Below, piece by piece: positions 31,091 to 42,297 of a DNA stretch of 50,992 nt. Under the pieces are notes generated by a model. It did not search any database and was not told the DNA's origin. It was given only the letters and a program-made list of their open reading frames with translations. The translations under genes and the position numbers were made by a program. Location: positions 1-50,992 of the forward strand of contig JAKOGH010000439.1 of the NCBI GenBank assembly GCA_024811115.1. The letters are read 5' to 3'. The number at the start of each line of letters is the position of its first letter. The stretch's first letter is position 1. This DNA is from Terana coerulea (Eukaryota; Basidiomycota; Agaricomycetes; Polyporales; Phanerochaetaceae).

Positions 31091-32699
31091 ATGCTTTGGA
31101 CTCTACGCTCACCCTCTGCTCGCCATTTCCTGCCATGCCTCTCGCGGTCTTCGCCTCGTAATTTCTCCTTTACACCGAACGCAAGGCTACCACGAGTGAC
31201 AAGGCCGACCCCTCCTAATGTATCGCCAATAAGTTTCAGAGAGCAAGTAGCTCGGACGGGTATCCCGAAGTCCTTTGTGGCTGAATTGAAAGCGCCTTCA
31301 GTGAGGAACCAGGTCACCGTACGTATTCTTTCAAGCCCAACACATGCTCTAATGTCACTGAAAATGTGTCTATAGTTTTTCTTGGTCGGCTCTCTGGCCG
31401 CGTTCACACTACTAGCAGAGCAATCTAATGTGGACACTGCGTATTGGTCGAAGAAACTCTCTGAACAGTCTCTCGTGTGGCAAATCAGGGAACCTACAAG
31501 TGCAGAGTTGCAGTCAGCGAAGCACAGTGACTTCTTCAAGGTGCGTTTTAGCTATCACGAGTTGAATATACGTTGATGGAGGTATGGTCAGAAACTGGTC
31601 GCCGGACAACAATTCCTCGTCGACGCTACAGAAAATACGGGCACAGTCATGAAAGCCTTGGTCGGCTACCTTTACGTTCAAGTGGCCCAACCGCTTTTGA
31701 ACGTCTCCGACGTCAGGCGTACATGCTACGCCATTGGTGCGGTGAATGCGCTCGTGTGGACCGCTTGGCAGTTCCCGCGCATGAAGCCTTTCATGATGAA
31801 GCACTTCACGCATAACCCGCTGTCAGGCTTGTCGTATACCTTGCTCACCAGCATGTTCAGGCAAGTATTCATCTCACATGTTATGCACTGAAATCTGACA
31901 TATGCCCTTGGCGAACTAGCCACCGGAGTTTTCTTCATTTGCTCTTCAACATGATGGCACTAGCGAGTTTCGGTAGGTCATGTCCTCCTCAGAATACTTC
32001 CTGCTTAATGTGTATTGCAGGTGGTGCGGCTGGATCATTCTTGAAGTCAGAAATCCAGAAAAATCCTAGTAACCTGCGTGAAGCCGATGCGTCGTGGCAA
32101 TTCTTAGCTTTCTACTTATCTGGTAAATCGCAGTTTAGACTTTCAGACTAGATCTAACATGGACTGTAGCCGGCCTGTTTTCTGGCCTGACGTCGCATAT
32201 CATGACCGCGCGATTCGTCTATCCCAGGTTGCTCACCAGCTTTACCTCAAAAGCGAAGCCAGTTACGGCCACTGTCGCCGGAGAAGCAGCAGCCACAGCA
32301 GTCTCCGAACCCGCCAGATCAATACTTCCGTCCCTGGGTGCTTCGGGCGCCATCTACGCCGCTGTTACCCTGGTCGCTGGCGCATTCCCGACTTCCGAAA
32401 TGTCACTTTTATTCCTGCCCATGGCGATACCCGTTCAGTGGGGCGTGGGCGGACTTGATCGCACTAGACATAGCTGGGGCACTCAGGGGCTGGAAGTACG
32501 TGCGACGTTTTTACCTCGTGCTTACTGCTCATTGATGTCACTTTCCAGAATTTTCGACCACTGGGCGCATCTGGGCGGAGCGGTGTTCGGAATATGGTAC
32601 TACAACTTTGGGCCGCGCATGTGGGAAGCTGTCCGACTGGTTAACCTCGGCGTCCAGCCCCCACCACCTCGCCCGAAGCAAGACTCGGGGAGGGTGTAG
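31091..32699 (+). CDS. PCP1: Mitochondrial rhomboid protease Pcp1/PARL
   Basis: Exons 31091-31318, 31376-31540, 31592-31860, 31920-31972, 32021-32122, 32170-32495 and 32549-32699; about 430 aa. An Arg/Ser-rich mitochondrial presequence (MLWTLRSPSARHFLPCLS) is followed by membrane segments. HRSFLHLLFNMMALASFG holds the rhomboid His/Asn motif, the catalytic Ser is in GASGAIYA (about 32337), and the catalytic His in IFDHWAHLGGAVFG (about 32555). The enzyme is an inner-membrane protease processing substrates such as Mgm1/OPA1 and Ccp1 in yeast. Intron 3 (31861-31919) uses a GC donor (AG|GCAAGT). Exon 6 is one base too long: an extra A near 32458 in GGACTTGATCGC breaks the frame before ALDIAGALRGWK. 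It is probably a sequence error. Confidence 0.87.
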
Positions 32700-32789
32700 T
32701 GCGTAGCAATCTGTTCTCGGCGGTGCATGTGCTCGTGCAATCCCAACTCATTCGTTTGTTATCGTTGGCGCCCGCTGAGTTGTGGGGAT

Positions 32790-33099
32790 CAGTGTTGGCC
32801 AGTTAGTGACCAGGTCATTCAGTTATCCGGTAACTGTCGTGAACTCAGTCACATCACGGATAACTTAGCATCAGTTAGTAACTGGCGGTTCCCTGGGTCC
32901 CAGATCGTCAGCCAATGACACGCCAGCATCAACGACTCGTCCAAAAATGAAAATTCGGAACTTTCCTGTCACGTGCTGGGCTGGCAGTCACTGACCCCGA
33001 CCCATGGAACCGCCAGTTACAGTTACTCGCCAGTTATGGCAGTTACGGCGGTAACTATGATAACTAGTACGCGACTAGTTAATCACTGAGCCAACGCTG
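32790..33099. mobile_element. hAT-type MITE with 8-bp target-site duplication
   Basis: A 310 bp non-coding insert. Its ends are CAGTGTTGGC (32790-32799) and, reverse-complemented, CAGCGTTGGC (33090-33099): 9 of 10 identical, with weaker similarity further in. It is flanked by a perfect 8 bp duplication GTGGGGAT at 32782-32789 and 33100-33107. CAGNG termini and 8 bp duplications define the hAT superfamily. The interior is full of CAGTTA/TAACTG motifs in both orientations (e.g. CAGTTATCCGGTAACTG), like the subterminal repeats bound by hAT transposases. No coding capacity. It needs a transposase from elsewhere. Confidence 0.92.
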
Positions 33100-33107
33100 G
33101 TGGGGAT

Positions 33108-34286
33108 GGACCTTCGGTCGTGCACCCGTGAGGCGGTGGCTCACATGCAAGTAGCGGTCCAGAGACTCGAAGAACAAGTCCGGCGTCCTTGGATTGTGCT
33201 TGATTGTGGACAGCATAGGATCTGCGCAATGCATAATGTGTTTACAAAGGTTCTGATCATCCGAGGATTGTATCAGGCACTCGCGAGAACGCCGTGGACC
33301 CTGACTTATTCATCAAGAAGCAACAAGTTGGCGTGTATCGGGTACTATGAAGCACTCGCATCCACACACCCATCCTAATACACCGTTCTTTCTCTGTCAG
33401 CATGTCGAACACGCGTTTGCCGGACACGATATGCAGCAGCATCTCACGCCAATGCACCTTTTACAGCCTAGGTTGGATGCTGTGGTACAAACACGCGGGC
33501 GTTGATCTCTGGGTTCCCGGACTGAGGCCACTCCTTGTAGTGTCTCTGGGAGACACTGAGTTGATCGCCACGCTTTCACCACGCGGATCAGTTACCGCTC
33601 GATAGGAAGCCGGGTCAGACAGGCTGTGTGTCCGTGGGGACGGAGGTTTGAGGCGTGTACCAATCGATGGCCCGTAAGTCCCTGGATCTTGGTAAACCTT
33701 GTCATAGACCTCAAGCCCGAGTAGGCGGTCTACGTAGTCTCTACGTGCGGAGGCAAAGCTCTATCTTGTGGGATGATAGTGTGTCTGACGATCCGTGAGA
33801 CCCGGGCAGAGCGTGGTGCCAGTTCTCTGTCATGCATGTCATGTAGAAGGAAACGTTTATGGAGAGCTCTGATCTCTGTCCATGAAAAAAGCCGCATGCC
33901 TTTTTTCTGCAGCATGTTGCATGCTGAGTATCGAGGCCGGTTGACCGTCAGCTGGCTTACCCTGTTCTATGAACCACAATGAGTCGAATACCCCCGTATG
34001 ACCAGCATCTTGTGAGGACTAAATTGACGTTGGTACGAGTACTTTACAAGCCCTTCATAAAGCATAGGATATGTAGTGTCACTAGTGTCTATGTGTGTAA
34101 GATGTAGCTGTCTATTCTAAAATTGCGTGAGATGTACCCAGAATATATACACTAGAGTGTCCGAGGTCTCTTCATTCAAGCCATAGTCATCGTTATTGCG
34201 AGCAGTAAGCCAGTAGGCTAGAGAGCCACAAAAAGGAAAACGCCCGACGAAGATGCGCTGCTGCTAGCAGGCTATGCACTGGCGGG
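33108..34286. other. Intergenic, no gene recognised; one A/T-stem hairpin
   Basis: About 1.2 kb between the MITE and the GPI-type protease. Short ORFs only (e.g. 33402-33605 on the plus strand), with no known domain. A perfect 8 bp inverted repeat GAAAAAAG / CTTTTTTC (33884-33891 and 33900-33907) around CCGCATGC could form a hairpin followed by T6. The right part is the 3' flank of the protease. Confidence 0.5.
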
Positions 34287-36561
34287 TTAGGAGATCCAAC
34301 TTAGTCCACACAACACGAATAGAACGATAAGGCCTGAAAGGCTGGCGGGTGCTCGGCGGAGATTGGCTACGTCGTTCACGGCTGTAACTGTCGCAGCCGG
34401 CGCGACTAGCACAGGCGTCGACGCAGTGCTATGTTGAGTGTGCACCCCGTTCATCGCCAGGGCCAGTTTGGACAGAGAGGCAAACCCCACCGACGGCGGA
34501 GACGCGCGGAACACGGAGTAGACATTTTTCTGTGCGCCACATTCAGTCAGTGACGGCGGCAAGAAGTGGAGATGACAGTACCAGGAAGGTGTCGCCCACG
34601 ACCCAGCTCGGACCACTGGTGGCGGACAGCTCGAAGAACGCGCCGAGGCATGTCATGTTGTCGACATGTGCGAGCCGGAAGTCCGCTGGTGAGATCGGCC
34701 ATGAGATGTTGCTGGTGCCGAAGCGAAGGGAGACGTCCACGTCCTTGTCACAGGCTACACAGACGGAGCGCATGTTAGACAATCCCGACCACCGCAACTG
34801 TTGGAAAGTAACTCACGGATTGTGTAATATCCGCTGTAGTCTCCTGTTCCAGGTGCACTTCCTGTTATTGTGGCGTACAGTTCTGCGATGATATCTGGGG
34901 GTCCACCGACGAGCGTCGTGCCCGTGTCGATTGCCGCGTAGGACGATGAGTCAGACGACAGGTCGAGGGCTGTGCCTTGCACCTCAACTGCTAGTGTCAA
35001 AAGGTTTCAGTTACTGCTCTGATTGGCCAACAAAATATAGACCTACAACTCATCTGCAGTCCCCAGTATCCATTGGAACCGTCGGGTACGGGCTGGTAGT
35101 CGATCTCACCGGTGTACAGGCTGGAATTTGTCGAGCCTATTGAGAACGATCCTCCGTATTCGACGCTGAGCACCTTCGAGTCATTCACGAAGCGCGTTAG
35201 GTGAAACGCCATGAGCGGCTCGTCCAGCACCCCCGGGCGTATCGGCCAGAGTCTGCCACAGCGGCGTCGTCTTGCTGGCGGAGATGCCCTCAAATCCGAG
35301 GCCCAGCACGCCGGACACCGGGGCGTCAAGAAGCGTAGATGTGACGTTGGAGACGAGGCCTGTGTCGTTGAAAGCGTCAGCTGCGAAGCCTAGGGCGCGC
35401 ACGAAAAAGTTTACGCACCGAACGGCTGGTTTTGTATCTCGAAGCCAGCGAATTGAACGGTGTCTTGCCCCAGAACGCCTGCAGCCGCACCCATGCTGTA
35501 CTTGACAGAGAAAGAGGTGTTTAGTGCGACATACGACGTCGATCCTAGAAACCCGGACCGAAGTCCAATACAGCGGAGCCACGAGATCAATAGGCGTCCC
35601 AAGCGTACAAGCGAAGCGGAGCCATGGGATCCGTGCAGTGCGGCATGCGTATGAAGGTTTGCATGAACGAAACAGTTCCCCGGTCCACGGCGCAGACGCA
35701 GAGGCGCAGTTCAATTGTCACAAGCGAAGGCGGTGCGGCATATTCCAGACAGATGCGCAAAACAGGGAAGCGCCAGATGGTGTGTAGTGGGCGCCAGTGG
35801 AACAGTTACGGCAGATCACAGTTGTGGTATACAGAGTTATAAGCGAAGGTGGCAGTGAGGAGGGGGATGACAATATTCAGCGAACACTTCGGACGAGTGA
35901 GTGACTCGAAAAAGCACATACCGTTGGGGTCATATGTTGGTGAGTCCTCGGGAATGCTGCCACGAGCCGCTTCGGAAGCAAGCCACAAGTCACTGGATTG
36001 AGCGAAAAGGAGTGAGCCAATTTTCTCAATTGGTATAAAATCACTCACGCAGAACCGGTATCAAGCATAACATCGAATGACACTGCTGGAGTCCCGACAA
36101 CGATGGTTCCAAAATAACTGAAGACAGCGCATCCCCGGCATGCGGGCATGGGTTTGGTCAGCATGCGACTGGGTCCGAGTCGACTGAACATGGACTAACG
36201 CAGAGTCCGCATTCTGGTTGTTCAACCTAAGGTCAGGTTCATCCGTCAGTGTTTCCTTCGCACAAATGTTCACAAGCAGAGGTAGAGAGAGGACATACGT
36301 GTCAGATCCGCTAGCTCTTCGGGCCAGCGAGAGGTCACTTGACATCTCGTATTTCGCCTCGAGCAAGGCCTTCTGAGTGTGTGCCCATGAAGCCCACTCC
36401 GAGTCGGACCAGCTCCTGCTGCCAATTACCCGTCGATTTAGATGCAAAGTCGTAGGAAACGATGCGTTCGCTTGGTTCGTCGGATACGCAAAGCAAACGT
36501 CGGGAAAGTAAAGAACAAGGCAAAGCAAAAGCTGCGGCAAGGCTAGCCCGGAAACGTTCAT
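34287..36561 (-). CDS. GPI-anchor-type A1 aspartic protease (yapsin-like)
   Basis: Exons 36299-36561, 36049-36117, 35922-35992, 35419-35544, 35047-35380, 34817-34990, 34582-34754 and 34287-34529; about 483 aa. The signal peptide is MNVSGLALPQLLLCLVLYF; then a propeptide, the first catalytic motif FDVMLDTGSADLWL (split by an intron), YSMGAAAGVLGQD, LDAPVSGVLGLGF, the second motif AAIDTGTTLVGG and WVVGDTFLKNVYSVFR. A Ser/Thr/Ala linker and a C-terminal hydrophobic segment (LSGLIVLFVLCGLSWIS) suggest a GPI signal, so it is probably attached to the cell surface. Exon 5 has one G too many in a G5 run (35230-35234, plus strand). Introns 1 and 3 are long (181 and 377 nt) against about 50 nt elsewhere. 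Confidence 0.83.
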
Positions 36562-37178
36562 CCCCGTATCGTCGTGTCCTCCGCGACACTCAACCAACCA
36601 CCTACTAAAACCCAGGAGGAAACCACAACAAAGTGGTGGGCAAAAAGAAACAAAGAGGGAGTGGAGGCAGGACGCAACAGCCCGCAGGCCATCCACAACC
36701 TAGGTGGGAGTTCTGACGGCTAGCTCGACATGTTGCTCGCCGCCGCAGGGTCGAAACTGATATGTTGGTTAGCGCGAAGGGCAAGCCCGCCCGTGCGTCG
36801 GCCACGGACCAGTCAGGGCAAAGCGTTTAATTAAGCCTGCCTGTTATGGTTACCCGCACCTGGAGCGATCACTTTGATCCGCTACTCGGCCTCTGGGCGT
36901 TCAGGCCTCGGATCTCCGCAAGCAAGCGCTACATTGGCGCCCGAGCTAAATGCACTAATTTCATGGAGGTTGTCGAGTGCGCTGAGTCATTCACACAAAG
37001 TATGAGCAGGACATGATTGCAAGCAAGTCCACGGTAATATAAATGAAGGGTATTGATCATTTCGCGAAGGCGCAGGTAGCGAGACACCCAGGTCAACTAT
37101 GATACAACTCGACAGCACACATAGCTTAAGCCCATAAAAATACAAGACATTCCTCCAAGACAGCCTCACGGTAGCCAC
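36562..37178. other. Intergenic: protease promoter and glycerol kinase 3' flank
   Basis: 617 bp upstream of the protease start and downstream of the glycerol kinase stop. No convincing ORF or repeat. A CT-rich stretch on the minus strand just before 36561 (CTCCCTCTTTGTTTCTTTTTG) suits a leader. Confidence 0.5.
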
Positions 37179-39210
37179 TCACTCCTCGTCCACGATATCC
37201 TGCCAGCCGCGGCACCTCTCGACCGCCTTCTGCCAGCCCGCCCACTTCTTGTCGCGGAACTCCTGCGTCGCCTTCGGGCGGAAGACGGTGCTGCCGGCGG
37301 TGTTGACCTCGTGCAGCGTCTCCGGCTTGGAGATGTCCCAGCCGAAGAGACGGACGGCGCTGCCGGCGAGCAGCGCGGAGCCGAGCGCGGTGCTCTCGCG
37401 CATCTCGGGCCGGACGATGTCGACGCCGACGAGGTCCGCGAGGATCTCCATGACCATGTCGCCGTTCGTCATGCCGCCGTCGACCTGGGGCGCGTGAGTG
37501 AGCGCGGAATGGAGAGCGAGCAGGGCGGCGACGTACCTTCATCTGTGACAAGTCGGCGCCAGAGTCGAGCTTCATGCTGTCGACAACCGCGCGCGTCATG
37601 AACGCGTTGGCCTCCAACGTCGCACGGGCAACATGTGCCGGGGTGGTGTACGAGGACATACCTAGTTTTACTGTCAGTCAAACGCGGCCAATGAAGTATA
37701 CACGAAACGTACCGATAATCATGCCACTCGCACTAGAGTCCCAGTACGGCGCAAAGAGACCACCAAAGGCGGTGACGAAGTACAGGCCTCCCGTGTCCTC
37801 TACTTTGGCAGCAAGAAGGTTAACATCTGAGGCGGAACTGACCAGGTTCATAGAGTCACGGAGCCTATTAAATCGTCAGACGTTATTCTACGGGTGAGAA
37901 GACTAGATAATCACCATTTGATGGCACTTCCAGCAACTCCAACTAGTGAATTTATGGTCAGCAGATGGAGCTTCAGAAAGAGGGAAATAGCACGCACTAC
38001 TGCCTTCAAGACAGTATACAGGCTTGCCGTTCTTGCCATCTTGGTATGCGATCTAACATACCATCAGCTTTGACGAAATCATTCACGCCATGTGGACTCA
38101 CTGAGGTCAGCAAACCAGCCTTGCTCTCAACAACGTCCTCGCCAGTGCAGAACAGCAAGAAGGCGCCAGTGCCGTATGTGCACTTCGCCTCGCCCTGCCT
38201 CAAGCACTTGTTCCCGACGAGCGCAGCCTGCTGGTCGCCGGCGAGCCCCGCGATCTCAATCCCCTTGAGGCCGCCGTACGCGATCTTGCCGTACACCTCG
38301 GACGAGCTGGCGATCCGCGGCAGCATAGACTCCTTGAGACCGAAGAACTTGACGAGCGCGGGCTCCCACGCGAGCTCGCGCAGGTTGAGGAGGAGGGTGC
38401 GCGAGGCGTTGGTGACGTCCGTGATGTGCACGCCGCCGTCCGCGCCGCCGGTGAGGCGGTAGACGATCCAGGACTCGACGGTGCCGAACAGGAGGTCGTC
38501 CGCGTCGTTCGCGGCCTTGACACCGTCCCAGTGCTCCATCATCCACCGCAGTTTCATGGCGGAGAAGTACGTCGAGAGGGGCAGGCCGGTACTGTTAGAG
38601 GTTAGTCACGCGACCGTCGTGGCGTAGACGACGTGAGGAGACATACAGCTTCTTTACAGCCTTGATGCCGTCCTCTCCCTTATGCACTTTGCCTTCGAAC
38701 TCAATGCCCTCGTTCTTGAGCTTGTTCTCGTAGTGGTTGACCAAGTTCTTGTTGCGGTTGTCGTCCCATACGATAGCACGGCTGACAGGCCTGCCGGTCT
38801 TGCGACTCCATGCAACAGTCGTCTCTCGTTGGTTCGTGATGCCTGCAAGTAGCATCGCATGAGCTAAGTACGGTGTAACATAGGAAGGGGTGTGCCTACC
38901 GATGACCTTGATGCTTTCCCTGGTCCAACCGACCTTCTCGAGCTCGACGCAGGCCTGGTCAATGCAGGCGTCACAGCTCTCCATGATCTGTTCCGCGTCG
39001 TGCTCATGCCAGCCAGGTTCGGGGTAGTACTGAGGGAATTCCATTTGGTGCGAAGCGACGACGTTCGCATAGCGGTCGAACACCATGAATCGAGTGGATC
39101 TACATGCCCACCGTTATCAGGATGTGATGAGAAGTGCGTAGAGTGTCAACGTACGTAGTGCCGCAATCCAGCGAGCCGACGAACTCGCCATGTCTGAGGT
39201 TGGAAGCCAT
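37179..39210 (-). CDS. GUT1: Glycerol kinase
   Basis: Exons 39155-39210, 38900-39099, 38647-38842, 38102-38591, 37998-38052, 37915-37942 (28 nt), 37713-37864, 37537-37661 and 37179-37484 give 536 codons (535 aa), in phase. The FGGY-kinase fold is clear: [16 protein letters not shown] (phosphate 1), [104 protein letters not shown] and [16 protein letters not shown]. It phosphorylates glycerol to glycerol-3-phosphate with ATP, in the cytosol. No indels. The C-terminus is GWQDIVDEE. Confidence 0.95.
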
Positions 39211-41129
39211 GTCGTTCGGCTGGTTCGTATGGAGAGTACTTCGGAGGTGAAGCAATGAGTTGCGCACCTTCTGCTTCGAACCCTTCCCCTTTTAATGTTC
39301 AGCACTACGTCAAACAGGGGCCCCGCATGACCTTGTGACTGCCCGCACATACCACCATCATCCGCCTCCTATCATCTGGATCGCGACCGGCTCTTGCTTC
39401 CTTATTCGCTCTAAAATGCGTAGAAAATTGCGCCCGTGCCCCTAAAATCCCGCATTTTCGGGGCGAGGCTGCCGATACACGGGCGATCCGTGGCGACGCA
39501 ATTATGCGCTGGAGGTTTATGCGCGGCAGAAGCATTGAGGGCGGGGAGGAAACTCAGGAAAGGGTATAGGCTGCGTGGCGGCCACGGTCCGAGTCTCTCC
39601 TGCGGTCCACCGACCCTGCCGCTTCGTAGCACGTGTTTGCACAGGGGTGCTAGACGCTTGCTGTGCAACTTGCTCCTGACCACGATCAGGCACTGCAATA
39701 TAGCGTGCGCAACCACTACCCACTACGCCCACTTACCCCCCGGGGTCGAGTTTCAACAATGACGAGGCGTGTTGCGCTGAGAAGAGATGAAGGAGCCGGC
39801 CGACGACATACCGGCGTACAGCGGTCGACTTTGGTCAGCTTTCCCCCACGGCAGCATCTAACCTTCGCTCGTCATCTCGTTCCCACCGACAGCTCATCAC
39901 TGCTGAAGCTTCTTAATGCAAAGTCTGAGCGTCCCACGTCAGCTATGAGAACCCCTATGAGGCAGCTGGTCTCGTGAGCATCGCCAGCGCGACTTGTGAG
40001 GCTGCAGGTAGTTGTAGATGTCGAGGTGCGATCGTGGCACAATAGGAAAGATCGCAGCGGAGCAGTGCATGTATCTACGTAAGCCGTAATTTATTATGGT
40101 CTTGGGATCTGCATTGAGCTTGCGCACTAACGATCTAGATCCTGTGCGTCACAATCCAACGAAGCGTTGGCTACTTCAACACCAAGACCTCGAACCGCGT
40201 ACCGCAGCCACTACCGCTGGTGTATGACGTGCAATGGCCGGGAACTTAGGCACATAGCATGACAATCAAGAGGCCCTGTGCGGTGGCATGCTCGCTCAAA
40301 ATGCAACAGGCACCAATCCTGTTGAATTTGGAGACGGCGCTGGGACGCTTCCGGAGCACGCAAATGGGCGTCTGCGAGCAAATCATGCTCGGAGGAGCGG
40401 CAAAGTCGAGTGCGATTTCAACTCTCTCCCCTTTTATGCTCAACCCCTCCCGGCCGCGGTCGGAATATGCTGGGGCGCATGCACTCCAGATAGTCGGTCG
40501 CTGGCAGAGCCCATAGATGCATGCAAGTTCTGGCAGATTCCCCGCAGCGTCGGCACCGGCGAGGGCTGCGGTGCGGTGTCCACCATACGCCATCAGGGGA
40601 CGAAGGCTTCTTCGCAGACCCGAATAGTACGGTGAGGCACAGTGCTATGTACGTGTGTGCCCGCCTTTCTGACCTGCACTCTTCTGCAAAACGCAGGAAA
40701 ACAAAGCATGGGTGCACTCAAACTGGTTTCATGTGTCGAAAGGTAAGTTTCGGGGAGTGAGACGCGTTCAAAAGTGTCATACGTTGTCCTCTGTGAACGA
40801 AGTCAGGCAACTTCGAAGGTCTCTGCCGGATCACGATTGGATGGCGCCCTGCATCTACATGTACAGCATTGGCGCTCCGCTTAGTCCGTGCATGCTACGG
40901 ACGGGCAGTCATCCTGCTACGGTCGCCATGAAAATTTATCAGCTCATACGGTTTCCGAAGCCGCGACAGTAGGAAGATCGCAGCTCTTGCTATGCAGAAG
41001 TCGGGCTTGAACCCCGCCGTACTGCGAAGGTATAAATGACTTCCTGTCGCGTCGTGTGTCAAGCACGGTGCCGCTGCCCACCCTTCATCCGTGCCCTCCC
41101 TCTGTCCGAGCTCACGGAAGAATATCGAG
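39211..41129. other. Long intergenic region, no gene recognised
   Basis: About 1.9 kb between glycerol kinase (leftward) and a small gene (rightward). It has several overlapping ORFs up to about 115 codons on both strands (e.g. 39436-39762, 40246-40593) with no known domain or splice pattern. It must hold the glycerol kinase promoter. Near 41029 there is GGTATAAATGACTT, a possible TATA box about 100 bp before the start at 41130. Confidence 0.5.
41031..41037 (+). promoter_or_regulatory. Possible TATA box of the small gene at 41130
   Basis: TATAAAT, 93 bases before the ATG, followed by a C/T-rich leader (CCACCCTTCATCCGTGCCCTCCCTCTG). The position fits other fungal TATA boxes, but the gene itself is only moderately sure. 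Confidence 0.45.
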
Positions 41130-41516
41130 ATGGCTGTCCCAGACCAGGTGCGTCTCAGATTTTTGGCTTATAATTCACGAGATCTGACCTGCCCGTAGGC
41201 AACCTTCAAGCGCAACCTCGTCCAACATGCTGCAAGACGAGTGTCCTTGATACAGCGCGATCCGAAAGTACGTTTGCTCTAGAACGACTACCCGGCACCT
41301 GAAACATGAAATTTCTCCGCGTTTAGGCTTGGTGTCAGACGAACCTCCACGGGAAGCTACACCGCGTTGATGGCTTGTACATAATGGCGGCGGAAGCGTA
41401 TGTCTATGACTTCGACTTCGTAAGAACCTTGTGTTCACCTATGACCTCATCCGTAGTATCGTATATTGCGCGGGATCATACGGAGGAACTCGGAAAGACT
41501 TGATGCTTCGGACTAA
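41130..41516 (+). CDS. Small spliced protein, 79 aa, unknown (possible truncated membrane family)
   Basis: Exons 41130-41147, 41199-41267, 41327-41419 and 41457-41516 give 80 codons. All introns are in phase 0 and have good borders and branch-like sites (TCTGACCT, CACCTGAAAC, TATGACCTC). The product starts MAVPDQATFKRNLVQ, has QTNLHGKLHRVDGLYIMAAE and ends NSERLDASD. The HGKLHRVDGLYI block resembles the start of a basidiomycete multi-membrane protein family. That family continues with membrane segments; here a stop comes at once, so this may be a truncated relative. Another ORF (41431-41640) overlaps the end in a different frame. Function unknown. Confidence 0.5.
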
Positions 41517-42297
41517 CGGGGAAAACCAGGCGGTTGTGTACGATTCCCTGCTTCTTGAGGAGGGCAAGCTCGGCATGGCCATCCGCTTTCTCGGCCTCCG
41601 AGACATCCTGGACGGCCAAGGGTCCATCGCTGTACCTTGATCGTCTGTGTACCGCTTTCATGATTTAATTTATGCTTCGATCACATACCTCAGGTACTCC
41701 TGCCATGGCGACACTCTAACTGCGACGGTTTGTCTCCTGAGCGGATGGTGAACCGGTCGGCCTCGGTCGGGCTGCTCGGTCGGGTGCCACGTGGACGCCA
41801 CCACGGCCTCGGCTTCCCCGGCGATCAAAGAAGCAAAGTTACTGAGGCTTGTCCTCGGAGACGGGTTGAGGTGTAACTACCACTCCGGCCTGCTTCAGCT
41901 TCGGGTTTCTTCTCATGAGTCTATACTTGACGACGGGCCCATAGCTGCTCGACGACACCCACAAAATCCTACCCTTACATGAAAACATCATTCCTGGACG
42001 CCCGCAAATCAAGCCACAATACCCCGTTTTCGTTACACGTACTGGAGGTACTGACATGTGTCAAGATACACGGAAATATAGGCCCGCACTGAAGGACGGT
42101 ATGAAAGATATCGCACGCTGCAAAGATGTTACAGGGCCCGCAGTCAGGTTGCCGTCTCACTCATATCACTGATTGATGAGCTGGTGCTGTGTCGAAGCGG
42201 TGCACCGCGTCCGGATCCCTCAAAGGGTTCCCGGGCTGCGGGTCGTGCTCTTAGAGCTTCCTGGTGAGCTTCCCCACAGGCTAGCAGTGCTATCGCC
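41517..42297. other. Intergenic, no gene recognised
   Basis: About 780 bp between the small gene and the DUF6533 gene. An open stretch to 41640 in another frame (LLLEEGKLGMAIRFLGLRDI) may be remains of the upstream gene or chance. No repeat seen. Confidence 0.45.

Noticed and set aside
34287..36561. Treating the GPI-type protease as a pseudogene because of its frame break and long introns
   Set aside because: All catalytic motifs, signal peptide and C-terminal anchor signal are intact, and one extra G in a G5 run explains the single break.
38030..38060. A 22-nt intron in glycerol kinase suggested by the open reading past SVSPHGVND
   Set aside because: A normal 49 nt intron (38053-38101) with a good branch site joins LLTS to IAYQDG and restores the family sequence.
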